A stretch of 64,000 nucleotides of DNA, taken from the NCBI RefSeq assembly GCF_025452095.1, contig NZ_CP104877.1, positions 2,542,001 through 2,606,000 of the forward strand, given 5' to 3'. The DNA is from Paenarthrobacter sp. JL.01a (lineage in GTDB: Bacteria > Actinomycetota > Actinomycetes > Actinomycetales > Micrococcaceae). Made by a program: the position numbers and the translations under genes. The notes under the pieces were generated by a model that was given only the letters and a program-made list of their open reading frames with translations, did no database searches and was not told where the DNA came from. This document shows, one piece after another, positions 1 through 7,868 of this stretch. The first letter of the stretch is position 1. Every line of letters starts with the position of its first letter.

Positions 1-318
1 CTGGGTGCCGGCAATATCGCTGGGAAGCAGGTCGGGGGTGCACTGGATCCGGCGGAAGTCGGCACTGACGGATTCGGCAATGGTTTGGGCCGCCGTTGTC
101 TTGGCCAGTCCTGGAACACTTTCCAGCAGCACATGGCCCCCGGTGAGCAGCCCGATCAGCAGCGTCTCCCGCAGCCGTGCCTGGCCCACTACCTTGTTCT
201 CGAAGCTGCGGACGATGCTGCCCACCAGTTGCTGGGCACGCGCCATGTCTGGTGCATCGATTCCGGCCATGGCTGTGATCTGGTGCACTCGGGTCCCCTC
301 GCTGGCGTTATGAGTCAT
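1..318 (-). CDS. MoxR-family AAA ATPase, N-terminal part (gene runs off the window)
   Basis: The minus strand reads 106 codons from an ATG at 318 to the window edge with no stop. The text contains the MoxR signature: VVGQ, then GLLTGGHVLLE and a Walker A segment VPGLAKT, followed by RIQCTPDLLPSDIAGTQ, the usual MoxR stretch that follows the P-loop. MoxR ATPases act as chaperone-like partners of von Willebrand factor A proteins and usually sit beside DUF58 and VWA genes. Those would lie outside the window, to the left, so the partner cannot be checked. Later ATG codons inside the first 17 residues are also possible starts. Confidence 0.85.
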   Translation of the reverse strand, partial: MTHNASEGTRVHQITAMAGIDAPDMARAQQLVGSIVRSFENKVVGQARLRETLLIGLLTGGHVLLESVPGLAKTTAAQTIAESVSADFRRIQCTPDLLPSDIAGTQ

Positions 319-424
319 GCCGCAGGCGGTGGGCTGATGTTTCCGCCTGCATCGGCCACTCTATCCAAACGGGCGTAGATCCGGCCCGCAATGGGTACCC
401 CTCCCCATGGAGGGCCCCGAGGTC

Positions 425-430
425 TATCCT
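425..430 (+). promoter_or_regulatory. Extended -10 (TATCCT), leaderless start of the 67-aa gene
   Basis: TATCCT ends 6 nt before the ATG at 437. This is the TANNNT-N6-ATG layout of leaderless actinobacterial genes. There is no clear -35 element. An upstream hairpin CCCTCC-CCAT-GGAGGG (399-414) could be an operator. Confidence 0.45.
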
Positions 431-436
431 TTTGCC

Positions 437-640
437 ATGCATCAGCTACCAGCCGCCTATCAGAACTACCTTGCATCCCAGGATCAGCACGTCATCGACG
501 CCGTACGCCCAGTACTGCTGCAGTCAGCAGCTGACGAACGTCACGGCGTCCGAATAACCTTCAACAGGGGTCCAACCGGACATCAGGCCCACTTGGACGA
601 GTCCATCCCTTACGGCGAAATCATCGAAGATATCGACTGA
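437..640 (+). CDS. Small hypothetical protein, 67 aa
   Basis: This is a 67-residue soluble protein with no signal peptide or membrane segment. It has a Gln-rich N-terminus and a very acidic end (GEIIEDID). I do not recognise a family. An in-frame ATG at 407 would add 10 residues, but the -10-like TATCCT at 425-430 lies exactly 6 nt before the ATG at 437, so a leaderless start at 437 is preferred. It is divergent from the MoxR gene and convergent with the ROK regulator, so it is probably a single-gene unit. The reading frame is short, so some doubt remains that it is translated. Confidence 0.5.
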   Translation: MHQLPAAYQNYLASQDQHVIDAVRPVLLQSAADERHGVRITFNRGPTGHQAHLDESIPYGEIIEDID

Positions 641-664
641 ACCGGCCAGGGAAAAGCCTGTGCG

Positions 665-1915
665 TCAGCCCTCCAACAGGAGCCGTTGTGCGCGGGGGGC
701 CAGCATGTGCTCCAGGACCAGGCAGGCCGCGCCAATAGCGCCGACATCTTCGCCTACTCCGGTACCCACGACTTCAAGTCCGTGGATCATGCGGGCTGCG
801 TTGTTATCGTCCAGGAGACCGGGAACGCGGTCCAGGAAATACGGGGACATGCGGCCCCAGAACGGGCCTCCAAAGACGACACGCTCAACGTCCAGCGTGT
901 TCGTCACCACGGACACCGCGCGTGCCACGAGCGTGGCTGACTTGTCCAAAATCGCAATGGCGCGTTCGTCGCCGGCGTCGGCTTTGTCGCACAGCTCGGC
1001 GAAGCGCTCCTGAACCTCGGGGCCATCCGCCCCATGCCCGTGCCCATCCAGGACACCTGCGGCTTCGGCCTCTGCGACAAGCACCTGCGGGATACAGGAG
1101 GACTTGACGCATCCGCGCAGGCCACAATCACAAGCCGGACCTTCGGGGTCAACGATGATATGGCCGATTTCGCCGGCGTTGCCCGACGTTCCGCGGACAA
1201 CCTCGTCGTTGAGCACGATGCCGCAACCGATACCGGTTCCCATGTACATGAAAACGAAGCTTCCGGCCCCGCTCGCACCGCCCGCCCATGTCTCGGCCAC
1301 GGCCGCGCTGGTCACGTCTTTGTCCACCAGCGTTTCCAGGCCGGTGGCCTCAGCCAACGCCTCCCGGATCCGCACCCTGTCCCAGCCCGTCAGGAGCGGC
1401 GGTTCCACCACGGATCCTTCATCCAGGTCGATCGGGCCAGGAACAGCAACACCCAGGCCGGCGATCTTCGCCGCATCAACGCCGGACTCTTCAATCAGTG
1501 TTCCGACCTGTCCGGCGATGCTGGTGATCACCTCGGCCGGGTCACCGGCGGGCGTAGCCAAGCGGGAATGCTTGACGACATCCCCGAGCAGGTCCAGGAC
1601 GACAAAAGTGATGACGGCTGGGTCCAGGTGAACTCCGACCGCGTACATTCCCGCCGGGTTCAACCTCAGGATGGTCCGCGGCTTCCCCGGACCCGATCCT
1701 TCCTTGCCGGCTTCGACGATGAGCTGCTGGTCCAGGAGCCGCCGGGAAATGTTCGAGATCGTTTGCGGTGACAGCCCAACGATCTGTGCAAGCTCCACCC
1801 GGCTGAGTCCGCCCGGAGACCGCCGGATCGCCTCCAGAATGACGGTCAGGTTGAAGTCCCCCATGCGGGGTAGGTTGGTTCCGCGCCTCGGTGTCGGCTG
1901 CCGGATCTCAGTCAC
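665..1915 (-). CDS. ROK-family transcriptional regulator (NagC/XylR type)
   Basis: This 416-aa protein has an N-terminal winged helix-turn-helix (about residues 20-75, LSRVELAQIVGLSPQTISN). A ROK sugar-kinase-like domain follows, with the ATP-binding MGTGIGCGIVLN and the zinc motif CDCGLRGC (normally CxCGxxGC). NagC/XylR-type ROK proteins repress sugar uptake or catabolic genes and release DNA on binding a sugar or sugar phosphate. No sugar operon adjoins it here, so its targets are unknown. The start is a GTG at 1915 with a GGGG-containing upstream stretch. It lies 171 nt downstream of the methyltransferase gene on the same strand and may have its own promoter in that gap. Confidence 0.9.
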   Translation of the reverse strand: MTEIRQPTPRRGTNLPRMGDFNLTVILEAIRRSPGGLSRVELAQIVGLSPQTISNISRRLLDQQLIVEAGKEGSGPGKPRTILRLNPAGMYAVGVHLDPAVITFVVLDLLGDVVKHSRLATPAGDPAEVITSIAGQVGTLIEESGVDAAKIAGLGVAVPGPIDLDEGSVVEPPLLTGWDRVRIREALAEATGLETLVDKDVTSAAVAETWAGGASGAGSFVFMYMGTGIGCGIVLNDEVVRGTSGNAGEIGHIIVDPEGPACDCGLRGCVKSSCIPQVLVAEAEAAGVLDGHGHGADGPEVQERFAELCDKADAGDERAIAILDKSATLVARAVSVVTNTLDVERVVFGGPFWGRMSPYFLDRVPGLLDDNNAARMIHGLEVVGTGVGEDVGAIGAACLVLEHMLAPRAQRLLLEG

Positions 1916-2086
1916 TGATGCCCCTAGTCATTCGGAAAATCTTCGTCGAATTTGATCTGTGTCTGCATCGTACGGCACCACTGGTCCCACGGATACGAGC
2001 ACACGCTGGCACCGATGTCAGGGCTTGGTAACGATGACACTGAATTGTATGTGACCACGCCCCTGCGGCGCGGCACGGCTGGTATT

Positions 2087-3217
2087 TCAAGACTTCCGGC
2101 TGCGCGTCACCGTGAATTTCGGGTTCCGGCCTTCTTCCACAGTGGCTCCAATAACCCGTTCGAGCGTGGACCGGTATTGCAAGTGGCTGTTATACACCGT
2201 CCACAGCTCCCCTCCCGGCGCCAGCACGCGGGCGGCCGCCTCAAACATCTTGTGCGCAGCACCTGCGTGCACGCTGGCACCCAAATGGAACGGCGGGTTC
2301 AAGAGGATGAGGTCTGCGCTGCCGGGCGGGAGCGAGGACATTGCATCATCGTGGAGGACTGTGATGCGTTCCGCGAGGCCATTCTCTAGCGCGGTCCCGC
2401 GGGCCGAGGCGACAGCCGCTGCTGACTGGTCGGTGGCGATGACTTCAGCCTGCACCTGCCGCCTCGCCACCATAGTGGCGAGAATGCCTGTACCGCACCC
2501 CAGATCCACGATGCGCCGCGCCTGGGGCATGCGGTCAAGGAACGTCAGTAGGAAGCGGGTTCCGATGTCCAGCCGCGCCCCGGAAAAAACAGCACCGTGG
2601 GCGCTCACGGTGATGCCCAGTTCAGGCAAGGCCTCGACTACGGGGAAGGGCGGCTGCGCCAGCACCGGAATCGAATCCCTCGCCACCAACACCCGGGACT
2701 TCTGCCGGGCCAGCTGGGGTTGGACCGTCGAAAAGTACTTCGCCAGCACGCTGTTCATGCCTACGGACATGTGCTTGACGCGGCCGCCGGCCAGCAGGAC
2801 CGCACCGGGGGCAGCAAACCGGGCAACGGCGTCGGCGATTCCCTCCAACTCAGCCAAGAACTTTGGCAACTGCAGGAGCACCAGGTCCGCACCCTCCAAA
2901 AGCTCTTTTCCGAGCTCATGAGAGCTGTAGTGTCCTGCCGCCCCGGTCCCATCTGCGTTGCGCTTCAGCGCCAGCCTCCCCGTGAAGAGGTCCTGGTGGA
3001 CGCGGACATGGTCGACGCCGAGCCTCAGCCGGGCACCCAACGTCAAGGCACCGTAACGGTCGCCGATGACGACGATCCTGGTATCGGAAGAGCTGAAATC
3101 CGCGGCGGTTTCCAGCAGAAGCCTGTCAGTGGCGTCGAAAGCCTGCAGGTTGTCAGCTTCAACATCTGGAAACCTGCTCAATGCGCCAAAGACGGTCTCC
3201 AGATCCAGCTCCGTCAC
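2087..3217 (-). CDS. Class I SAM-dependent methyltransferase, RlmG/RsmC type
   Basis: This 376-aa protein has the two-domain layout of RsmC/RlmG rRNA guanine-N2 methyltransferases: an N-terminal degenerate Rossmann domain and a catalytic C-terminal domain. SAM-binding motif I is VDLGCGTGILA, and the N2-guanine methyltransferase motif IV is NPPF (in LILLNPPFHLG). The family methylates a guanine of 16S or 23S rRNA. Which rRNA is modified cannot be decided from sequence. The start is GTG at 3217, with a weak GGGAA upstream. It is divergent from the cupin gene, and the 217-nt gap between them should hold both promoters. Confidence 0.85.
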   Translation of the reverse strand: MTELDLETVFGALSRFPDVEADNLQAFDATDRLLLETAADFSSSDTRIVVIGDRYGALTLGARLRLGVDHVRVHQDLFTGRLALKRNADGTGAAGHYSSHELGKELLEGADLVLLQLPKFLAELEGIADAVARFAAPGAVLLAGGRVKHMSVGMNSVLAKYFSTVQPQLARQKSRVLVARDSIPVLAQPPFPVVEALPELGITVSAHGAVFSGARLDIGTRFLLTFLDRMPQARRIVDLGCGTGILATMVARRQVQAEVIATDQSAAAVASARGTALENGLAERITVLHDDAMSSLPPGSADLILLNPPFHLGASVHAGAAHKMFEAAARVLAPGGELWTVYNSHLQYRSTLERVIGATVEEGRNPKFTVTRSRKS

Positions 3218-3434
3218 TTTGAGGTTCCCGCTTTCTTATTTGGTCACCGGGCGGAGCCGGCGTATCGACTTTATGGGTGCTTCGGAGGAAGCTTAAGCGT
3301 GCATCACGCAAACACCTGACCTGCCTCGGGAACCAGCTGTTGATTCCGAGGGTGGCCGGCATATGTCACGGTGACCCCAGGAGCCGGGCACCGGGACTGC
3401 ATGTCATCCGGCTCCCAGTCCTTTGCGAGAAGCC

Positions 3435-3812
3435 ATGAGTGTCAATGTTGTCACGAACCTTGAAGTGAAGTCCCACAACTCCCCCGATGAAACGCGCCAC
3501 GCGGACAAAACTGCAGTGGAGCTTGTCACTGTGGGAGATTACACCATCGCCCGCATGACCTTTGATCCGGGCTGGTCGTGGGCCGACTGTATCAAGCCGG
3601 CTGTGGGAACTGATTCCTGCCAGCTCAGCCACGTTGGATTCTGCGTTTCCGGTTCCTTGGAAGTGGAGACAAACGACGGCGCGAAGATCAGCATTACCCC
3701 GGGCGCCTCCTACTCCATACCTCCCGGACACAACGCGCGGGTGGTGGGCGACCGGCCGTTCCAGGGCATCGAATTCGTCAGCGGCGCTGAATTTGCCAAA
3801 GCCCTCACATAG
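3435..3812 (+). CDS. Cupin-domain protein
   Basis: This is a 125-aa single-domain cupin. It has a beta-barrel pattern with DPGWSWADCIKP and SCQLSHVGFCVSGSLEV as the first cupin motif and PGASYSIPPGHNARVVGDRPFQ as the second. It is the full length of small cupins and has no fused HTH. A typical cupin metal site uses His, His, Glu and His. Here one His is visible in SHVGF and one in PGHNARV, so metal binding is plausible but not certain. A TTG at 3423 would add four residues, but ATG at 3435 is preferred. A strong hairpin terminator follows at 3846. The substrate is unknown. Confidence 0.75.
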   Translation: MSVNVVTNLEVKSHNSPDETRHADKTAVELVTVGDYTIARMTFDPGWSWADCIKPAVGTDSCQLSHVGFCVSGSLEVETNDGAKISITPGASYSIPPGHNARVVGDRPFQGIEFVSGAEFAKALT

Positions 3813-3845
3813 CAGTTCCCACGAAGGCGACCAGATGACCGAAGC

Positions 3846-3880
3846 AAAAAGACCCCGCTCTTACGAGCGGGGTCTTTTTT
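3846..3880. terminator. Bidirectional rho-independent terminator
   Basis: A perfect 15-bp stem (AAAAAGACCCCGCTC / GAGCGGGGTCTTTTT) with a TTAC loop has T runs on both strands. It would end the cupin transcript on plus and the tRNA-Ala transcript on minus. Confidence 0.9.
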
Positions 3881-3886
3881 CCGGAG

Positions 3887-3959
3887 TGGAGCTGAGGGGA
3901 CTCGAACCCCTGACCCCCTGCATGCCATGCAGGTGCGCTACCAGCTGCGCCACAGCCCC
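3887..3959 (-). tRNA. tRNA-Ala (anticodon GGC), copy 1
   Basis: The minus strand folds as a cloverleaf. The acceptor GGGGCTG pairs with CAGCTCC, and the anticodon stem CCTGC/GCAGG encloses the loop ATGGCAT with anticodon GGC. The T-loop is GGTTCGAGTCC and the discriminator is A. CCA is not encoded (the next bases on minus are CTC). The 73-nt sequence is identical to the second copy at 9329-9401. Confidence 0.95.
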
Positions 3960-4302
3960 GGATTTGCTGACTTTGGCTGGAAGTTTTCCCTTCCGGCCGA
4001 AGCAACTCGTCAATACTAACCACAATCCCAGCGGAAGAGAAATCGCCTGAAGGTGACCTCTGTCACGCTGGCCGACCATCCACCGGGAGGCCCGCGCGGC
4101 CGAGGTGCGTGGATATAACCACCGCACCTCCCCCCAAAACCGGCCGCCCGGAAACCTCCCGTTGGATGCGCTGTAAGAAGTCTAGAATCCAGACGATGGA
4201 AAACAAAACCGTCCAGTCGGTTTTCGATGATGACGGTGGTAGCGTTGTGAAGTCTCGACGGCGGTCCGTCCTCCGTCGCCCCTATGGTTGAGAGGCCCAC
4301 CC
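3960..4302. other. Intergenic region before the TetR regulator
   Basis: This 343-nt region has no convincing gene. It should contain the promoter of tRNA-Ala copy 1 (reading left) and the promoter and operator of the TetR-family gene (reading right). The best plus-strand promoter candidate is TTGGAT (4162) with TAGAAT (4183), but the 15-nt spacer is short. Confidence 0.5.
4205..4224 (+). promoter_or_regulatory. ARE-like palindrome, candidate operator of the GBL-receptor-like TetR gene
   Basis: AAAACCG-TCCAGT-CGGTTTT is a perfect 7-bp inverted repeat centred about 88 bp before the TTG start. Its CGGTTT half matches the core of the autoregulatory elements bound by ArpA/ScbR-type receptors. It lies just downstream of a candidate -10 (TAGAAT, 4183-4188), a position suited to autorepression. 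Only part of the published ARE consensus is matched. Confidence 0.55.
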
Positions 4303-4893
4303 TTGCCACAGCAACAACGCGCGAAGGAAACCCGGCTGGCTGTCATTGAGGGCGCCGCCGCCGTCTTTGCCGCCACCGGCTACGGAAACGCGAGCCTCTC
4401 GGACATCATCAAGAATGCCGCGGTGACGAAGGGGGCCCTGTATTTCCACTTCTCATCCAAGCGGGATCTCGCATTGGCGGTCATCGAGGAACAGCACTCC
4501 ATTGTCCTGGCGGCGGGGTCGGCCATTCTCGGCTCGGAGACCCCGGCACTGGATAAAATCATCAGCCTCTGCAGGATGTTCGGACGGCAATTGCTCGATG
4601 AGCCAATCGTCCAGGCAGGTATCCGACTGACCTTCGAAGCCTCGGCATTCCAGGCCGATGTCTCGGGCCGGTACGAGGACTGGATTGGTACGGTCCAGCA
4701 GCTGCTCGAGGAAGCAAAAGCTGAGGGAACAGTGCGGCCGGATCTGGATCCGGCTGCTTTCAGCCGGTACCTGGTGGCGTCCTTCACGGGCGTCCAGATG
4801 GTGTCGGACGTGCTCACCGGGCGCGAGGACGTGCTGATGCGGATAGAACACATGTGGGAATTCATGCTGCCGGCACTCGCGCCCGTCAGCTAG
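4303..4893 (+). CDS. TetR-family regulator of the gamma-butyrolactone receptor (ArpA/ScbR) type
   Basis: This is a 196-aa TetR protein. The N-terminal HTH (about residues 8-55) includes GAAAVFAATGYGNASLSDI and VTKGALYFHFSSKRDLA. The GALYFHF-SK run and the following IEEQ are typical of the ArpA/ScbR branch, whose members bind gamma-butyrolactone signals and repress antibiotic or secondary metabolism genes. The ligand-domain stretch QAGIRLTFEAS also resembles that branch. A TTG at 4303 is chosen because GAGAGG ends 7 nt upstream; TTG at 4288 is the alternative. No butyrolactone synthase (AfsA) is in the window, so the ligand may be something else. The gene is convergent with the PadR regulator. 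Confidence 0.8.
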   Translation: MPQQQRAKETRLAVIEGAAAVFAATGYGNASLSDIIKNAAVTKGALYFHFSSKRDLALAVIEEQHSIVLAAGSAILGSETPALDKIISLCRMFGRQLLDEPIVQAGIRLTFEASAFQADVSGRYEDWIGTVQQLLEEAKAEGTVRPDLDPAAFSRYLVASFTGVQMVSDVLTGREDVLMRIEHMWEFMLPALAPVS

Positions 4894-4909
4894 CCGTTCC
4901 GGCCCGGCC

Positions 4910-5521
4910 CTACTCCTGCCCGGGATGTGTGGATTTTTCCGGTTCCGCCAGGTCATCTATGAGCTTGAGCCCTCGCTTCGCCCATTCAATCTCCGTCTCG
5001 GCTCGAGCGACCAGGCCTTCATAGGTAAAGATCTTGTATTCAATGGTGCGCTGGTGGTCGGCCTTGGGAGTCACGGCCAATCGCTTGTTCAACATCTCAT
5101 TGGTGCCGGACTTCAATTCCCCGATCATGAGCAGCCACTGGTCGCGACGCATGGCGTGATAGTCGATATGCGCCCGCATATGGTCCCTCGCAGCCTCCGG
5201 TTCCACCCATTCAAGGTAGGCGGCCTTCAGGTGAACAGGGTCCCGCTCACGCGAGTACTCCAACGGTGAATACATCCACTCACGGAAGACATCCCTGCCC
5301 TCCCCGGTGATCCTATATTGCGTCTTCTTGCCCCGGGGCCCCCAGGAAACCTCCTCCGCCGTCAGCAGCCCGCCTTTTTCCATCTTGCGCAATTCCGGAT
5401 AAATCTGGGAATCCGGGGCGTGCCACACGAAGCCCACGGAGGACCCGAAGCGTTTGGCGAGGTCGTATCCGGTCATCGGCTCAACCGAAAGCAAGGCCAG
5501 GATGGCGTGGCGGAGACTCAT
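4910..5521 (-). CDS. vanR: PadR-family repressor, probable VanR
   Basis: This 203-aa protein has an N-terminal PadR winged helix (ILALLSVEPMTGYDLAKRF, then IYPELRKMEKGGLL) and a C-terminal helical dimerisation region, the PadR-s2 (long) layout. It is transcribed divergently from vanA with 117 nt between the start codons. In Corynebacterium glutamicum a PadR-type VanR represses vanABK and responds to vanillate, so the same role is inferred here from family and position. Two palindromes in the shared intergenic region are the likely operators, so it probably also represses itself. Start ATG at 5521 with GAAGG-type sequence upstream. Confidence 0.82.
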   Translation of the reverse strand: MSLRHAILALLSVEPMTGYDLAKRFGSSVGFVWHAPDSQIYPELRKMEKGGLLTAEEVSWGPRGKKTQYRITGEGRDVFREWMYSPLEYSRERDPVHLKAAYLEWVEPEAARDHMRAHIDYHAMRRDQWLLMIGELKSGTNEMLNKRLAVTPKADHQRTIEYKIFTYEGLVARAETEIEWAKRGLKLIDDLAEPEKSTHPGQE

Positions 5522-5549
5522 GAGAAGTTCCTTTCAAGGTCTTGCCAAT

Positions 5550-5569
5550 CACTATATCTATAGATAGTG
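5550..5569. promoter_or_regulatory. Palindrome 1, candidate PadR/VanR operator
   Basis: CACTAT-ATCTATAG-ATAGTG has 6-bp outer arms plus an internal perfect palindrome TATCTATAGATA. It starts 29 bp before the vanR ATG and shares ATAGATAGT with palindrome 2. Confidence 0.65.
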
Positions 5570-5585
5570 TGTGACGCACCCCACC

Positions 5586-5601
5586 ATCTATGGCCATAGA
5601 T
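5586..5601. promoter_or_regulatory. Palindrome 2, candidate PadR/VanR operator
   Basis: ATCTATGGCCATAGAT is a perfect 16-bp palindrome about 38 bp before the vanA start. It shares the ATAGATAGT half with palindrome 1, as expected for two sites of one dimeric repressor. Confidence 0.7.
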
Positions 5602-5638
5602 AGTTGGGCGCATTTGGAAATTTTGCGAAAGGTCAACG

Positions 5639-6736
5639 ATGACTGTGCTTCAGTCCAGCAGTTCCACCACCAGCAAGGTTCTTGGGCATCCTGTGAACGC
5701 TTGGTACGTCGCCGCTTGGGATCACGAGGTGACCCGTAAACCCATGGCACGCCGCATCGCCAACAGGCCGCTGGCACTCTATCGCACCGAGGATGGCAAA
5801 GCTGTTGCTCTTGCCGATGCTTGCTGGCATCGGCTGGCTCCCTTGTCAATGGGGAAGGTGGTGGGGCGGGACGAGATCCAGTGTCCGTACCACGGCATCC
5901 GGTACAACTCCGCAGGCCGCTGTACTTCCATGCCTGCGCAAGAGACCATCAATCCCTCCGCCACTGTCCCCTCCTTTCCCGTGGTCGAACGGTACCGGTT
6001 CGTTTGGGTCTGGTTGGGCGATCCCGGAAAAGCGGACCCTGACCTCATCCCGGACATGCACCAGATGGACAGTCCGGAATGGGCCGGCGACGGACAACTG
6101 ATCTACGCTCCGTGCAACTACCAGCTGGTACTCGATAACCTGATGGATCTCACCCATGAGGAATTCGTCCACTCCTCCAGCATCGGCCAGGAGGAATTGA
6201 GTGAGTCGGATTTCGTTGTCACCCATGACGGTCGGACCGTCACCGTTACCCGGTGGATGCTCGATATCGAGCCCCCGCCCTTCTGGCTCAAGAACATGCG
6301 GGACAAGTTCCCAGGGTTCACCGGGCGGGTCGACCGGTGGCAGATCATCCGCTACGAGGCACCAGCGACAATCCGGATCGACGTCGGCGTCGCCAAGGCG
6401 GGTTCCGGTGCCCCTGACGGCGACCGCAGCCAAGGCGTGAACGGCTACGTGATGAACACGATCAGTCCTGAAACCGACAAGACGTGCCACTACTTCTGGG
6501 CCTTCATGCGCAACTACTGCCTGGACAGCCAGCTGATCACCACGCAATTGCGCGACGGAGTCGACGGCGTCTTTGCAGAGGACGAAGCCATGCTGACCGC
6601 ACAGCAGGAAGCCATCGACGCCAACCCCGACTACGAGTTCTACAGCCTCAACATCGACGCTGGAGGAATGTGGGTGCGCCGGATGATAGAGCGGATGCTC
6701 GACGCCGAGGGCCGACTGGCCGCCGCCGCGCTCTGA
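5639..6736 (+). CDS. vanA: Vanillate O-demethylase oxygenase subunit (Rieske)
   Basis: This 365-aa Rieske non-haem iron oxygenase converts vanillate to protocatechuate and formaldehyde, using electrons from VanB. The Rieske site is visible as CWH at about residue 61 and CPYHG about 20 residues later (C-x-H ... C-x2-H). The catalytic domain carries the mononuclear iron motif NLMDLTHEEFVH, with its Asp and two His residues. Length is typical of VanA. Start ATG at 5639 follows GAAAGG by 6 nt. It is the first gene of vanA-vanB-vanK and is likely controlled by the PadR operators upstream. A related O-demethylase with a different methoxy-aromatic substrate cannot be excluded. Confidence 0.9.
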   Translation: MTVLQSSSSTTSKVLGHPVNAWYVAAWDHEVTRKPMARRIANRPLALYRTEDGKAVALADACWHRLAPLSMGKVVGRDEIQCPYHGIRYNSAGRCTSMPAQETINPSATVPSFPVVERYRFVWVWLGDPGKADPDLIPDMHQMDSPEWAGDGQLIYAPCNYQLVLDNLMDLTHEEFVHSSSIGQEELSESDFVVTHDGRTVTVTRWMLDIEPPPFWLKNMRDKFPGFTGRVDRWQIIRYEAPATIRIDVGVAKAGSGAPDGDRSQGVNGYVMNTISPETDKTCHYFWAFMRNYCLDSQLITTQLRDGVDGVFAEDEAMLTAQQEAIDANPDYEFYSLNIDAGGMWVRRMIERMLDAEGRLAAAAL

Positions 6737-6763
6737 GAACACTGGCTTCGAGGAGAAAAGACA

Positions 6764-7765
6764 ATGGCAGCAAACAACACTGAAGTCTGGCAGTCCGCGA
6801 CAGTCACCGCAGCGGTCGATGTCGCCGCAGGCATCAGGCGGATTGAACTCGCGCCATCCCTGCCGATTTCCGCAGAACCGGGATCCCACGTTGACGTTAT
6901 GGTCAGTGTTGACGGCTCGCAGGAGAAGCGTTCCTATTCCGTCGTAGAGTGCTCAGAGGATGGTGGCCGCCTGGTCATCAGTGTTTTGAAGGCCCCCGCT
7001 TCCCGAGGCGGCTCTGTGTTCATGCATATGCTCCAGGCCGGCGACACGCTGCGCATGACGCAGCCGCTGCAGAACTTCCCTCTCCGGATCGGGGCGCAGC
7101 GATACGTGCTTCTGGCTGGGGGTATCGGCATTACCGCCATCATGAACATGGCCACCGTGCTTCGCAGCGTCAAGGCCGACTACACAGTGATTTATGTCGG
7201 GCGCAGCCAAGCCGCAATGGCGTATCTGAAAGAGCTGCGGGACTCACACGGAAACCGGCTCCGGCTTCATGTCGATAACGAAGGCAACGGCCTGGACGTC
7301 CGCAGCCTGGTGGGAGAGCTCGACGCGACGACCGAGCTCTACATGTGTGGTCCGATCCGTCTCATGGACGCCGTGCGCCGCGCGTGGGGAGAACATGGCC
7401 TTTCTCTGCCCAACCTGCGCTACGAGACGTTTGGCAACTCGGGGTGGTACGACCCCGAAGAGTTCATCGTCAACATCCCGCGTCTGGGTGTCGAAGCCAC
7501 CGTCGGCCGTGGACGCTCCATGCTCGAGGCACTCGAAGAAGCAGGCGTCGACATGATGTTCGATTGCCGCAAAGGCGAATGCGGGCTGTGCGAAGTGCGG
7601 ATCCTGGATCTCCAAGGCACTCTCGATCACCGTGACGTGTTCTACAGCCAGCGACAACAGCATGCGACCGAAAAGATGTGCTGCTGCGTTTCCCGCGCCG
7701 TCAGCTCTCCCCCTCCCTCCAAGACACAAGGATTCCCGGCCGTCCTGACGATCGACGTTTCCTGA
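6764..7765 (+). CDS. vanB: Vanillate O-demethylase reductase subunit
   Basis: This 333-aa class IA oxygenase reductase passes electrons from NAD(P)H through FMN and a [2Fe-2S] cluster to VanA. The N-terminal flavin-binding barrel has KRSYSVVE, and the nucleotide-binding domain has LLAGGIGITAIMNM and YMCGPIRLMDAV. The C-terminal plant-type ferredoxin domain has CRKGECGLC with a fourth Cys in KMCCCVS. It lies 27 nt after vanA, so the two are cotranscribed, and ATG 6764 follows GAGGAG. It has the full expected length and no damage. Confidence 0.93.
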   Translation: MAANNTEVWQSATVTAAVDVAAGIRRIELAPSLPISAEPGSHVDVMVSVDGSQEKRSYSVVECSEDGGRLVISVLKAPASRGGSVFMHMLQAGDTLRMTQPLQNFPLRIGAQRYVLLAGGIGITAIMNMATVLRSVKADYTVIYVGRSQAAMAYLKELRDSHGNRLRLHVDNEGNGLDVRSLVGELDATTELYMCGPIRLMDAVRRAWGEHGLSLPNLRYETFGNSGWYDPEEFIVNIPRLGVEATVGRGRSMLEALEEAGVDMMFDCRKGECGLCEVRILDLQGTLDHRDVFYSQRQQHATEKMCCCVSRAVSSPPPSKTQGFPAVLTIDVS

Positions 7766-7868
7766 ACCCTGTTACCCCGGACATCAGCACCGTCTCGATG
7801 CCCTATCCGCTCCACGCCCCGACGGTGGACGGCACGATACGACGAAGTATCTCCAAGAAAGGTTTACC

